From JBDTVS01 sp040007095 (GTDB lineage Bacteria; Acidobacteriota; Vicinamibacteria; Vicinamibacterales; CAVVIG01): a stretch of DNA of 64,000 bases. The notes beneath the pieces are model-generated. The model was not told the DNA's origin and searched no databases. It worked only from the letters and a program-made list of their open reading frames with translations. Made by a program: the position numbers and the translations under genes. This document shows, piece after piece, positions 41,976-50,274 of this stretch. The stretch lies in assembly GCA_040007095.1 (NCBI GenBank), contig JBDTVS010000105.1, forward strand, positions 1 through 64,000, read 5' to 3'. Position 1 is the stretch's first letter, and every line of letters starts with the position of its first letter.

Positions 41976-43918
41976 GGCCGCTTCCCCGATGATCGCCGGT
42001 CGAGTGACCGGTCGGGCAATGTCTGTGCGATCGCCAACGACGCCCAGCTCGTGCCGGCCGCGGAAATCCATTGATGCCGGCCGAACGGAAACCCGCTTTC
42101 GAAGTACCGCTGCACCGGAAAGGCGTGGGTCTTCACCAGCCAGGCGCCGTCCTGATACTGGCTTCCGAGCAGGAATGCGACACCCTTCCGATACGCCGCA
42201 TCGGTCGGCGGGACACCGGCAACGTGCAAAGCGTAGAGCGAGAGTCCCGTCGCATAGGCGTCGGGCTCGGTGCGCGCGAACTGGGACCAGCCGCCCCCAG
42301 GTTCCTGCCGATTGCGCACCTCGGCGATGGCGGCTGCCACTCGAGGCCGCGGTGCGTCGGTCCATGCAAGACCCATCAAACGCATGCCACGTTCTTCCGC
42401 CGACGTCGGCTCGGCGGCAAGCAGCCAGTCGCGCGCCCGTTGCAGACTCGCCGTCACCTCGTTCTTACGGCCGGGAATCGAATACGACTTCAACCCGCCG
42501 GCGGCAATCGCGGTGTGGCTGATCGTGCTGTACTCCGACGGCGGACGGTTGAGTCCATTCCCAAGCCAGCGGCCATCCGGCATCTGGCGAGCGACCAGCC
42601 AATGTGTCATTGTCGCCGTGATCGAGTCGAGCGGATGTCCCTCCGCCGCGAGCGCCATCTGCGCGTAGCCGGTGGTGAGCGCTTCCCCGCCGACCGCCGG
42701 ATCGCCCAACATCATCCTCGGGGCGCTGCTCTTGAAAAACGACAGGATGTCGTCGAGGTTCTTGCGGGCGCGAGCCTCGTCGACCTCGATGCCCCTGCTC
42801 CTGACCGTGGCGGCAGTCAGGGCGGGCAGCGCGTTGTGATGGCAGGAGATGCAGTTCGTCTTCTCGCGGAACCCAGGGGCGGCGTCGAAGAGTCGTGCCA
42901 CGCTTTTCGTGAGCGACATTCGCGGGTCGCCGATGCCGCCCTTCGCGGGGGGCGGGATCTCCTCGCGCCTCGGACCGGTGCCTCGTTTCGCACCGTGCTC
43001 CTCCAGCACCTGAATCTTGGCGCGGTCGCCGCTGTAAATCGCCCAGTCCAGCGGAGACTCGCCCTCCGTCGTACCAACGTTCGGATCGGCGCCGCGATCG
43101 AGCAGCAGTTTCAGCGTCTCGGCGCTCTCCGCTTCGGACGTGACCGCGGTCAGCAAAGGGGTTCTCCCGTACTGAGCGGGAGTGCTCGCGTTCACGTTTG
43201 CCCCGGACTCCATCGAACGGGTCAGCAACTCGACGCTGTGCCAGGTGGCCGTCGTGATCAGCAAGTCGGGGCTCGTGCCGAGCCCCTTGGTCATGAGGTA
43301 GTCAGTGGTCGGTCGATCGTAACGGGCAAATCCCACGCGCCGGGCCCCTGCAGAAAGGGCGCTCGGATCGAGCCCCTGCGCGACCAGAAAACGAACGACG
43401 TCGAGATCGGCGGATCGGATGGCCAGCGCCAGCGCCGTCGTGCCTGCCCGGTCCTGCGCGCGAAGATCCGCGCCACGGTCGAGCAACAGGCGCAGCAACT
43501 CCACCGTTCTCGGATAGCTCGCCGCCACGAGCAGCGGCGTCCGCTCGGTGTCCGACCGCGCGTTGACATTCGCGCCCCGCGCGACGAGAAGCCGGGCCTT
43601 CTCTACGTTGGGAACGGCCCACATCAATGCCGTCGTACCCGCGGGGCCGGCTCGATTCGGATCGGCGCCGTGTGCAAGAAGGATCTCCACCATCCGGACA
43701 TCGCCGAACAATGTCGCGGCCATCACCGCCGGTACGCCGTCGGCATCCAGCAGGTTGGCATCCGCACCGTTGTCGATCAACCGTGCCACGTCGGCGGCAC
43801 CTCCGCGTCGGATCGCCGCGAAGAGCGCGTCGCGACCGGGATCAGTCTGCCCCGACACCGACACGACGAGCAGTCCGACGAGCGCCCATCGAAGCAACGG
43901 GAGTCTGGTTTTGCGCAT
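41972..43918 (-). CDS. Exported ankyrin-repeat / c-type heme / squalene-cyclase-like fusion protein
   Basis: A 648-aa protein. A signal peptide (LPLLRWALVGLLVVSVSG) is followed by ankyrin repeats (about 28-310: GGAADVARLIDNGADANLLDADG, VEILLAHGADPNRAGPAGTTALMWA, LLRLLLDRGADLRAQDRAGTTALALA and others). Then comes a single heme motif NCISCHHN (356-360) and a C-terminal alpha-helical domain with terpenoid-cyclase/prenyltransferase-like QW repeats (PDGRWLGNGLNRPP, EPGGGWSQFARTEPDAYATGLSLYAL, YQDGAWLV). The CXXCH sits at the start of the toroid domain. The gene begins 3 bp after the diheme cytochrome gene, so both are one operon. Function unknown; a periplasmic redox or scaffold role is plausible. 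Confidence 0.8.
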   Translation of the reverse strand: MRKTRLPLLRWALVGLLVVSVSGQTDPGRDALFAAIRRGGAADVARLIDNGADANLLDADGVPAVMAATLFGDVRMVEILLAHGADPNRAGPAGTTALMWAVPNVEKARLLVARGANVNARSDTERTPLLVAASYPRTVELLRLLLDRGADLRAQDRAGTTALALAIRSADLDVVRFLVAQGLDPSALSAGARRVGFARYDRPTTDYLMTKGLGTSPDLLITTATWHSVELLTRSMESGANVNASTPAQYGRTPLLTAVTSEAESAETLKLLLDRGADPNVGTTEGESPLDWAIYSGDRAKIQVLEEHGAKRGTGPRREEIPPPAKGGIGDPRMSLTKSVARLFDAAPGFREKTNCISCHHNALPALTAATVRSRGIEVDEARARKNLDDILSFFKSSAPRMMLGDPAVGGEALTTGYAQMALAAEGHPLDSITATMTHWLVARQMPDGRWLGNGLNRPPSEYSTISHTAIAAGGLKSYSIPGRKNEVTASLQRARDWLLAAEPTSAEERGMRLMGLAWTDAPRPRVAAAIAEVRNRQEPGGGWSQFARTEPDAYATGLSLYALHVAGVPPTDAAYRKGVAFLLGSQYQDGAWLVKTHAFPVQRYFESGFPFGRHQWISAAGTSWASLAIAQTLPDRSLDRRSSGKRP

Positions 43919-43921
43919 AGT

Positions 43922-45064
43922 TCACCGTCCGGGAGCAGGCTTGGCGAACCTGGCCGCGTCGACCGGGACATTCGGCTGCACTTCGGTCAGCTCGAAGGTT
44001 GACCGACCATCCAGCCAGGCCACCGTCCAGCGGAAAGGCATCTTGATTCCAGACACGTCCCGGTAATCCGCGTAGTCGGTTTGCGTGACAACGCGGCCGA
44101 CCGGCGACTCGTTGAAGCGCACCAGGCGCACGAGCAAACCCGACTCCACGTCAAAACACAACGTGGCGGTTCCCCCTTGAGCGGTGGCGCCCTGGACGGG
44201 TTGGACTTCGCGATCGTTGATGACGATGCGTGCGCCGACTCGCCAATTGGTCAGCGCCTGCTTGATCCGGGCCGGGAACAGCAACTCCGTCTCGAGCTTG
44301 ACGCCGTCCAGTTCCTGTCCGGTCACAGACATCAGCGGCATCGGCCGCTCGGCTTCCGGCCCCGCGATCCACGCGGCGCGGCCGTCGAATGTCGTCGTGC
44401 TGACTCCCACGGGCGATCGGATGACGGTCGTGCGTTGCGCCGGCGCTCTGGCCACGATTTCCAGCGTGCGCTTCTCCACATCGTCGAATCCCAGGTATGA
44501 ACCCTTGGCGACAAAGCTGGTGAAGCTGGCCACGCGCTGCGCCCCGCCGAGCGCTTGAAGATACTTGTCGAGCACCTGATCGGCGGACGGTTGTCCCGGA
44601 GCCTGCGCGAAGGGCTCTCCTGGTTCGTCGGGTGGCGGGGTGCCGTACAGCAGGGCGAGGCTCGGCATGACGTTCGGGCGACGGGTTCCGCGATGGCAGG
44701 TGTTGCAGGTCACGACCTGGCGTCCACCGAAGCTGCTGCGATTGAGCGCCGACACCATCTGCATCATGCGGCGCGACGTGCGCTTGAGGTCGTTGTCGTC
44801 GGCGTACTTGGCCCAGTTGCCGCCGCTTTCATCGACATGGCAGTCCGTGCAGTTCAGACCAAGGGACGCGGAAAAGAACCCCATGGTGCTCATGAACTGG
44901 TCCACGGGAATTCCCTTGAGCACCTGGATGTTCTTGAAGACCTCTTCCGCCATCGGCGGTTTCTGCTCTTGCCCCGCCTGGGCGCTCAGCAATGCCACGC
45001 ACACCAGCCACACGGCCGCTGTCGTCCCGATGGCACCGAGCATTCTCCTGAATCCTGGCAGCAT
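43922..45064 (-). CDS. Diheme cytochrome, reaction-centre-cytochrome-c-like family, paralogue 2
   Basis: A 380-aa exported protein, a close paralogue of that at 17912. It has an N-terminal helix (AIGTTAAVWLVCVALLSAQ), KPPMAEEVFKNIQVLKGIPVDQFMSTMG, heme motifs CTDCH and CNTCH, the LDKYLQALGGAQRVASFTSFVAKGS domain start and the C-terminal DVSGIKMPFRWTVAWLDGRSTFELTEVQPNVPVDAARFAKP. It is the first gene of an operon with the ankyrin/heme fusion and the 64-aa membrane protein, a context that the other paralogue lacks. Predicted periplasmic electron carrier. Confidence 0.8.
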   Translation of the reverse strand: MLPGFRRMLGAIGTTAAVWLVCVALLSAQAGQEQKPPMAEEVFKNIQVLKGIPVDQFMSTMGFFSASLGLNCTDCHVDESGGNWAKYADDNDLKRTSRRMMQMVSALNRSSFGGRQVVTCNTCHRGTRRPNVMPSLALLYGTPPPDEPGEPFAQAPGQPSADQVLDKYLQALGGAQRVASFTSFVAKGSYLGFDDVEKRTLEIVARAPAQRTTVIRSPVGVSTTTFDGRAAWIAGPEAERPMPLMSVTGQELDGVKLETELLFPARIKQALTNWRVGARIVINDREVQPVQGATAQGGTATLCFDVESGLLVRLVRFNESPVGRVVTQTDYADYRDVSGIKMPFRWTVAWLDGRSTFELTEVQPNVPVDAARFAKPAPGR

Positions 45065-45068
45065 GCAG

Positions 45069-45230
45069 CTATTTCCAACTCTCCATGGCCTTGCGCTGGA
45101 GCGAATCGGGGCCGAGTTCAGCCAATTCGATCCGGATCCCGTTCAGGTCGGTCACATTGGCGAGGACGGCGTGCGAGAACCCGCTGGGCGGTCCGGGCTC
45201 GGTGGCGGTCGCACCTCGCTTGGCGACAGG
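45069..45230 (-). pseudogene. Glyoxalase/VOC-family C-terminal remnant
   Basis: The minus strand reads GFSHAVLANVTDLNGIRIEL, then AELGPDSLQRKAMESWK and a stop. This is the usual C-terminus of exported glyoxalase-like (vicinal oxygen chelate) proteins, including the last metal-ligand Glu in RIEL. Upstream, the frame runs into the 3' end of the neighbouring gene in a different register, so only about 50 residues of a roughly 150-aa protein survive. No start codon or ribosome binding site. Non-functional. Confidence 0.6.
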
Positions 45231-45244
45231 CGCGTACTTCGCTC

Positions 45245-46912
45245 TTACTTCCCTGCGACTGGCGGACTCGGCGGCTCCTTCGGCCGCGGTCCCATGCTGT
45301 AGTGCGACTGCATGATCGATTGGTTGTCGCAGTACGAGTCGAGGATCTCGGTGTCTGCCTGGAGGAGCAGGGGAATCTTGTTCGTCCATGGTTTTTCGTA
45401 GGCTTTGGGATCGTCGATGGTGACGGTGTCCTCCAGATGACCGAAGTCGACGCGCTTGAAGCGTTCGGTCACGTGCAGGGCGTCGCTATTCGGATAGGCC
45501 ATGTTCGCACTCAGCCAGCCGGCATCACGAAATCCGATGCTCTCCACGACAAACTCGTCGCCTTCCCAGCGGCCCACCGAGTAGCCCAGCCAGGCCGGCT
45601 CGGTCTCGCTCAACTTCGGCAGCGGCCGCCCATCGGTGAAGATCTGGCGGAACGTATTGCCGACGAACGACTCGTGCAGGAAGATCGTCATCGACGGCGT
45701 TTGCACAATCTTGAACGGGCTGCGGGTGTTCTGGCGAGGCACGCCCAGTGGGAGACAGTAGGTATACGGATCGTCCACGTGACTGCGATCCCTGCGTCCC
45801 TTCTGAAGGGCGGCGGCCCACGGCGTCAGCTTGGGAGCGTCCTCGCCCTTCAGGCCTCGCGCAAGATCGTGGAAATAGAACATGTTCCCGACGTCCCAGA
45901 TCCCACCGAGATCGGGGTGGCCATCCGGCAGCCGAGGCGCAGGAGCCGTCAGATTCGGCTCGCCGGTGGCGAGGCGCGGAATTCCCGGCGTCTTGCGATT
46001 CACCCATTGCGCTTCGAGGGCGCCGGACAGCAGCACCAGGGCCGAGATGGTGGCGAGTACGGTGCGTTGTGCCTTCATAGTCGATCCTCCACGTCGTTTA
46101 CGCCGCCATAGGCCGTCGATACTCCACGCCCCGGGGCCCGCCGCCCACAGGAACAGGTAGAGGAAACAGAACAGAATCGACGCTTCCATACCGGCGAGTT
46201 GGAAGCTGGGCCAGAAACCCCGCGGCGCCCAGGAGCGGAAATACGCCACCGCCATCTCGCCGGACAAAATGAACACGGTCGGCCGGGTGAAGAGGCCGAG
46301 GACGACGAGCGGCCCGCCGACGGTTTCGAGCAGCCCACCCAACCCGCGCATCGACATGATATCGCGATCGATCCGGCCGCCCCCGACGCCAAAGAACTTC
46401 TCCAGGCCATGCATGATGAACAGGCAGCCGGCCGCGATGCGGAGAATCCCCAGCGCGTACGGGGCCCAGCGGGAGTCGGCCGCCGCCTCGCTGTCCGGGC
46501 GGAGCAGCCGATCCAGGCTCCACGCGCCGCCGCCGGCCGCGGCCAGATAGAGAAAGAAGAAACAGTTGAGGAGGACCGGATCGCCGCCGTTGCGATGCGT
46601 GAACACACTGCGCTGGAGAGGGCCGACGAAAAACAACACCAGGTACATCACGGACAACAGGAACGATACCCGCCGCGTGAAGAGACCGCACATGATGAGC
46701 AGCGCGGCTGGAAACGCAATCAGCTCGAGGATGCCCCCATACGACCACCTCGCCGCATCGCTTGCTTCCGGATAGCCGAACACCTGCTCCATGCCGTGCC
46801 GGAGCACGAGAAAACCGAAAACGAGTCTCGCAAGGCTCTGCAGATGGGGCGCCCACGTCCCGGGGAAGGAAATGGCTTCGGGAGACGGATGGACGGCGTG
46901 ATGACGCGTCAC
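45245..46912 (-). CDS. Fusion of tandem DoxX-like membrane domains with a secreted-module protein
   Basis: A 555-aa open frame. Residues 1-277 are two DoxX-type four-helix units (LQSLARLVFGFLVLRHGMEQVFG and ALGILRIAAGCLFIMHGLEKFFG start them). Residues 279-555 repeat the secreted-module family: MKAQRTVLATISALVLLSGALEA signal, HPDLGGIWDVG, YRQIF-like FRQIFTDGRPLP, YSVGRWEGDEFVVESIGF, DALHVTERFKR and VTIDDPKAYEKPWT. The second part has its own ATG (46078) with GGAGG just upstream, so this may be two genes read as one because the DoxX stop codon was lost, or a true fusion in which the internal signal becomes a further membrane segment. Confidence 0.75.
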   Translation of the reverse strand: MTRHHAVHPSPEAISFPGTWAPHLQSLARLVFGFLVLRHGMEQVFGYPEASDAARWSYGGILELIAFPAALLIMCGLFTRRVSFLLSVMYLVLFFVGPLQRSVFTHRNGGDPVLLNCFFFLYLAAAGGGAWSLDRLLRPDSEAAADSRWAPYALGILRIAAGCLFIMHGLEKFFGVGGGRIDRDIMSMRGLGGLLETVGGPLVVLGLFTRPTVFILSGEMAVAYFRSWAPRGFWPSFQLAGMEASILFCFLYLFLWAAGPGAWSIDGLWRRKRRGGSTMKAQRTVLATISALVLLSGALEAQWVNRKTPGIPRLATGEPNLTAPAPRLPDGHPDLGGIWDVGNMFYFHDLARGLKGEDAPKLTPWAAALQKGRRDRSHVDDPYTYCLPLGVPRQNTRSPFKIVQTPSMTIFLHESFVGNTFRQIFTDGRPLPKLSETEPAWLGYSVGRWEGDEFVVESIGFRDAGWLSANMAYPNSDALHVTERFKRVDFGHLEDTVTIDDPKAYEKPWTNKIPLLLQADTEILDSYCDNQSIMQSHYSMGPRPKEPPSPPVAGK

Positions 46913-46946
46913 GGATGTTGAATTGTGCAGCTATCGTCGGTCGGCG

Positions 46947-47744
46947 CTACTTCGAAAAGACTTTCTTGTAGTCAGCCGCCTCCGTTGCCGAAGGAATCAT
47001 CTCCATCAGATCGGTATTGGCCGGCATCAACCGGAGAACGAGCTTGTCGCGCGCCACCCACGGCTTGGTATACGCCTTCGGATCGTCGATCGTAACGGTC
47101 AGTTCCATCGTGTTCATGTCCACGCGGTGGTAGCGCTCCTCGACGCGCATCTCGTTGCTGTGCGGGTTGCCGGCGTTGTCGAGCCAGGTTTTCTCGTCCG
47201 TACCGTTTGATTGCACGACGAACGTGGAATCGTCCTCCCACTTCCCGACCGAGTAGCCGTACCACCGCGGATCCGGATCCTTCGGCAGCTCCCGACCATC
47301 AGTCCAGACGACCCGCCATCTCTTCTCGAACATGTACAGCAGCAGCACCTGGTTCGGCGTCTGCACGACCTGAAACGGCCGCAGTTCGAACAGGAGATTG
47401 CGCGGGAACCCGGTCGGATCGCCCATCGTCGACAGCGGATCGTTGATCTCCGCGATGGGAGCCATTCTGACCCCGTCGCCGGCCTTGTGGTTCTTGCCGA
47501 GCGCCTCTCCCCACGGGGTCAGCGGTGACGGCGTGGCCCCCCGGGCTCCGATTCCGGCCCCACCGGCGTCCCAAATCCCACTGATATCTCGGCGAGGGGC
47601 CGGCGCCGCCGGCCCGGATGCCTGACCGCGGCCCTGACCCAAGCCGGCGTTGTTCCAGGGTTGCATCTGCTGACCCCGCATGTCAGACGAGAGGGTCAAC
47701 GCCGCAACGGCGGCCACAATCGGGGCGATGAAGCGCTTGGGCAT
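46947..47744 (-). CDS. Secreted module protein B (unknown function)
   Basis: A 265-aa exported protein with signal MPKRFIAPIVAAVAALTLSS. A Gln/Gly/Pro-rich linker follows, then APRRDISGIWDAGGAG and the family core: FQVVQTPNQVLLLYMFEKRWRVVWTDGRELPKDPDPRWYGYSVG, WEDDSTFVVQSNGTDEKTWLDNAGNPHSNEMRVEERYHR and VTIDDPKAYTKPW. It is the most divergent of the family here in its last 40 residues. It lies 53 bp downstream of the AHHG gene at 47797, repeating the pairing seen in the duplicated module. CGGAGG precedes the ATG at 47744. Confidence 0.75.
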   Translation of the reverse strand: MPKRFIAPIVAAVAALTLSSDMRGQQMQPWNNAGLGQGRGQASGPAAPAPRRDISGIWDAGGAGIGARGATPSPLTPWGEALGKNHKAGDGVRMAPIAEINDPLSTMGDPTGFPRNLLFELRPFQVVQTPNQVLLLYMFEKRWRVVWTDGRELPKDPDPRWYGYSVGKWEDDSTFVVQSNGTDEKTWLDNAGNPHSNEMRVEERYHRVDMNTMELTVTIDDPKAYTKPWVARDKLVLRLMPANTDLMEMIPSATEAADYKKVFSK

Positions 47745-47796
47745 TCTTGAACGTCCTCCGCGTCTCGAGACGAACTTCGGCTGCTCCGATGTGGAA

Positions 47797-48207
47797 CTAC
47801 TTGGCGGGCGCCGCAGGAGGCGCTTGCGGGGCCCCCGTGCCCAGGGTCTGGCCGTTGGGCAGCACCACGTTCCTGAGTCGCCCGACAGGAGCACCGCCCT
47901 TGACGGGTTGCAGGGTCACCGTGACCTCGTCGCCGGCCTTGAAGGACGTGCGCGCCCAGCCGCGCGCGGTCATGTCGGTCGGATTGCTGACCTCGACCGC
48001 CCAGTTTCTCACTGTCCCCGTCTCGTCCTTGGCGTCGAACTTCAAGAAACAATGTGGGTTCGCCCAGATCCATTCCGTGACCGCGCCCTTCAGCGTGAGC
48101 TCTCGTGTCGTGTCGAAGCTCGCCGCCCCGTGATGGGCGGACAGCGGAACGAATGCGGCCCACAGGGCCAAAACACCCAGGAGAAGACCGAAGAATTTGT
48201 GCTTCAC
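47797..48207 (-). CDS. Small exported AHHG protein (DUF6152-like)
   Basis: A 136-aa protein with leader VKHKFFGLLLGVLALWAAFV (then PLSA) and mature sequence HHGAASFDTTRELTLKGAV. Strands WIWANPHCFLKFDAKDETG, AGDEVTVTLQPVKGGAPVGRLRNVVLPNG and a Pro/Ala tail follow. It has a single Cys in the NPH(C)F segment, where the paralogues have NPHNQ or NPHSI. The start is taken as GTG 48207 with GGGGG 5 bases upstream, like the other GTG-started copies; ATG at 48219 is possible. It is followed by the secreted module protein gene at 46947. Confidence 0.75.
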   Translation of the reverse strand: MKHKFFGLLLGVLALWAAFVPLSAHHGAASFDTTRELTLKGAVTEWIWANPHCFLKFDAKDETGTVRNWAVEVSNPTDMTARGWARTSFKAGDEVTVTLQPVKGGAPVGRLRNVVLPNGQTLGTGAPQAPPAAPAK

Positions 48208-48366
48208 AAGTGCCCCCATTTGTTGGGACTGGCCCAACAGGGCACACGTTAGGAGACTTGGCCGTGTCTGTCAACTGGGATTCGGGTCCAGCCCACACCG
48301 TAGAGTCTGGCGTGACACCGGGCATGCGAGACGCGCCACGGGCAAAGCGCGGCGCGCACTGTCACG

Positions 48367-49368
48367 TCACGAATCCTGTTCCCGGGGCAGGAGATTCCAG
48401 AGGCCCTCGGGCGCACCGACGATGGTCACGATGTACACAAGTCCGAGCACGAGCAGCCAGCGCTGCGTGTAGGCGCTAATCAGGTTCTTCAGCAGCACGA
48501 TCGCCGCGGCTCCAAGCGCGGGACCGACCAGGGTTCCAGGGCCACCGAGAGTCACCATCAGAAAGAGCTCCGACGACGCCGCCAGATCCATGTAGGTCGG
48601 GCTGACGAATCCGTTGTAGTACGCCCAGACGACGCCGGCGACACTGGCAAACACACCCGAGACCACATAGGCGATGTAGCAGTGCAGCCAGGTATTGACG
48701 CCCAGGCTCTTCATCCGCGGTTCGTTCTCGCGAATCCCGCGGAGCGTATAGCCGAACGGCGAGCTGACGAAGAGGGCCATCGCGGCGCCGCACACCACGA
48801 GCACGACGAGCGCGACGTAATAGAACGGCACCGGGCCTGCACTGGACAATCCGATTTGGGTTTCGAGACGCGGAATGCCGGAGATGCCGTTGTCGCCGCC
48901 CGTCACCGGAATCCAACGGTAGCCCACGCCCCACAACACCATCCCCAATGCCAACGTGATCATCAGGAAGTACACGTCTCGTACATGAGAGACGATCAAG
49001 CCAAATGCCGCGCTGACCAGCGTACCGACGATGAGACCGCCGACGAGGCATACCCACAGGCTGGCGTGAACGCTGGTCGACAGGATCGCAATCGCGTACG
49101 CGGCGACGCCGAAAATGCCGGTGTGTCCGAGTGAAGGCAGCCCGGTATATCCCAACAGGATGTCGAGGCTCATCGCCAAAATGGCGAAGATGATCATTTG
49201 CGTCATCAGCCCCACCCAGTACGAGCTGACGGCGGCGGGCGCGGCAACAAGGCCGACGAGAAGCAGCAGCCGCCACAGATACCGCGCCGCCCATGGCGCA
49301 GGCGCGGCCGCCGTCGGAGCGCGCCGCATGGTCAAAGCCGGCGAGGCTCCTCCTTCAGATATGTCCAT
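48367..49368 (-). CDS. livM: Branched-chain-type ABC transporter permease (LivM-like)
   Basis: A 333-aa integral membrane protein with 8-10 hydrophobic segments and LivM signatures. These are the conserved N-terminal ILAMSLDILLGYTGLPSLGHTGIFGVAAY, then FGLIVSHVRDVYFLMITLALGMVLWGVGYRW, the TGGDNGISGIPRL loop and LRGIRENEPRMKSLGVNTWLHCYIAYVVSGVFASVAG. It would pair with LivH and with LivF/LivG ATPases. The ATG at 49368 overlaps the livH stop as TGATG. The matching ATPase and binding-protein genes are not adjacent; a set is at 19286-22426. Confidence 0.92.
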   Translation of the reverse strand: MDISEGGASPALTMRRAPTAAAPAPWAARYLWRLLLLVGLVAAPAAVSSYWVGLMTQMIIFAILAMSLDILLGYTGLPSLGHTGIFGVAAYAIAILSTSVHASLWVCLVGGLIVGTLVSAAFGLIVSHVRDVYFLMITLALGMVLWGVGYRWIPVTGGDNGISGIPRLETQIGLSSAGPVPFYYVALVVLVVCGAAMALFVSSPFGYTLRGIRENEPRMKSLGVNTWLHCYIAYVVSGVFASVAGVVWAYYNGFVSPTYMDLAASSELFLMVTLGGPGTLVGPALGAAAIVLLKNLISAYTQRWLLVLGLVYIVTIVGAPEGLWNLLPREQDS

Positions 49369-50222
49369 CACGCCCTGCCATACAAACCCGTCGGCTTGAC
49401 GGCGAGAACGATCACCATCGGCGCAAACAGCGTGAAGTAAGAGAGCTCGGGCACCAGCGCCTTGCCGAAGTTGTCCATCAGGCCGACGACAATGCTTCCG
49501 ACGAGTGCGCCCTTGAGGCTGCCCATGCCCCCGACAATGACGACCACGAAGGCGAGCGGCAGGAGATCGAAATCGATGCCGGTGTACCCCCCGAGAATGG
49601 GACCGCCCATCACGCCGCCAAACGCCGCGAGTCCCGCGCCGGCCGCGAACACCAGACCCGACAGGAGCGTGACGTTGATGCCGGTGCCCCCCGCCATCTC
49701 GGGATCGTCGACGGCCGCGCGAAGTCTGGCCCCAATCAACGTCTTGTCGTTCAACAGCCAGAGCAGCCCGGCAACCGCCGCGGCCACGCCGATGACGAAC
49801 AGACGATAGATCGGAAAGACGACCTGCGGCGTGGCGAGCGAGCCTTGAAGTCCGGCTGGATACGGCAACGTAAAGGGATCGCCGCCCCAGATCATGAACG
49901 CCGCGTCACGAAATACCAGCGCGAACCCCATCGTCAACATCATCTGGGCGAGGGGTCGAGCGGCAAACCGGCGAAGGAACAGCACCTCGACCGCGAATCC
50001 GACAGATGCCACCACCGCAATCGCGGCGACCGCAGCCGCCGCCATGCTGTGGTACCGGTTCACGATGGTCGACGCAACATAGGCGCCGAGCATGTAGAAC
50101 GACCCGTGAGCGATGTTGACGATCCGCATCACGCCGAAGACCAGCGTGAGGCCGCTTGCGATGAGGAACAGCAACGCCGCCGAAAAGAGACCGTTCAGCG
50201 TTTGCGTGATGAGATACGTCAT
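49368..50222 (-). CDS. livH: Branched-chain-type ABC transporter permease (LivH-like)
   Basis: A 284-aa permease with LivH signatures: LIASGLTLVFGVMRIVNIAHGSFYMLGAYVA, RPLAQMMLTMGFALVFRDAAFMIWGGDPFTLPYP, MAGGTGINVTLLSGLVFAAGAGLAAFGGVMGGPILGGYTG and VVIVGGMGSLKGALVGSIVVGLMDNFG. It forms a heterodimer with LivM. It is upstream of and overlapping livM; an inverted repeat 10 bp upstream of its start separates it from the GlcG-like gene. Confidence 0.92.
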   Translation of the reverse strand: MTYLITQTLNGLFSAALLFLIASGLTLVFGVMRIVNIAHGSFYMLGAYVASTIVNRYHSMAAAAVAAIAVVASVGFAVEVLFLRRFAARPLAQMMLTMGFALVFRDAAFMIWGGDPFTLPYPAGLQGSLATPQVVFPIYRLFVIGVAAAVAGLLWLLNDKTLIGARLRAAVDDPEMAGGTGINVTLLSGLVFAAGAGLAAFGGVMGGPILGGYTGIDFDLLPLAFVVVIVGGMGSLKGALVGSIVVGLMDNFGKALVPELSYFTLFAPMVIVLAVKPTGLYGRA

Positions 50223-50232
50223 CTCAGATCAA

Positions 50233-50270
50233 AGGGCAGGTGGGGCGGTCCTACCTGTCCCACCTGCCCT
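50233..50270. terminator. Strong inverted repeat between GlcG-like gene and livH
   Basis: The arms AGGGCAGGTGGG (50233-50244) and CCCACCTGCCCT (50259-50270) are perfect 12-bp complements with a 14-base loop. There is no T-run, so as a terminator it would be imperfect. It could equally weaken transcription from the GlcG-like gene into livHM or be a member of the intergenic hairpin set. Confidence 0.6.
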
Positions 50271-50274
50271 ATGT

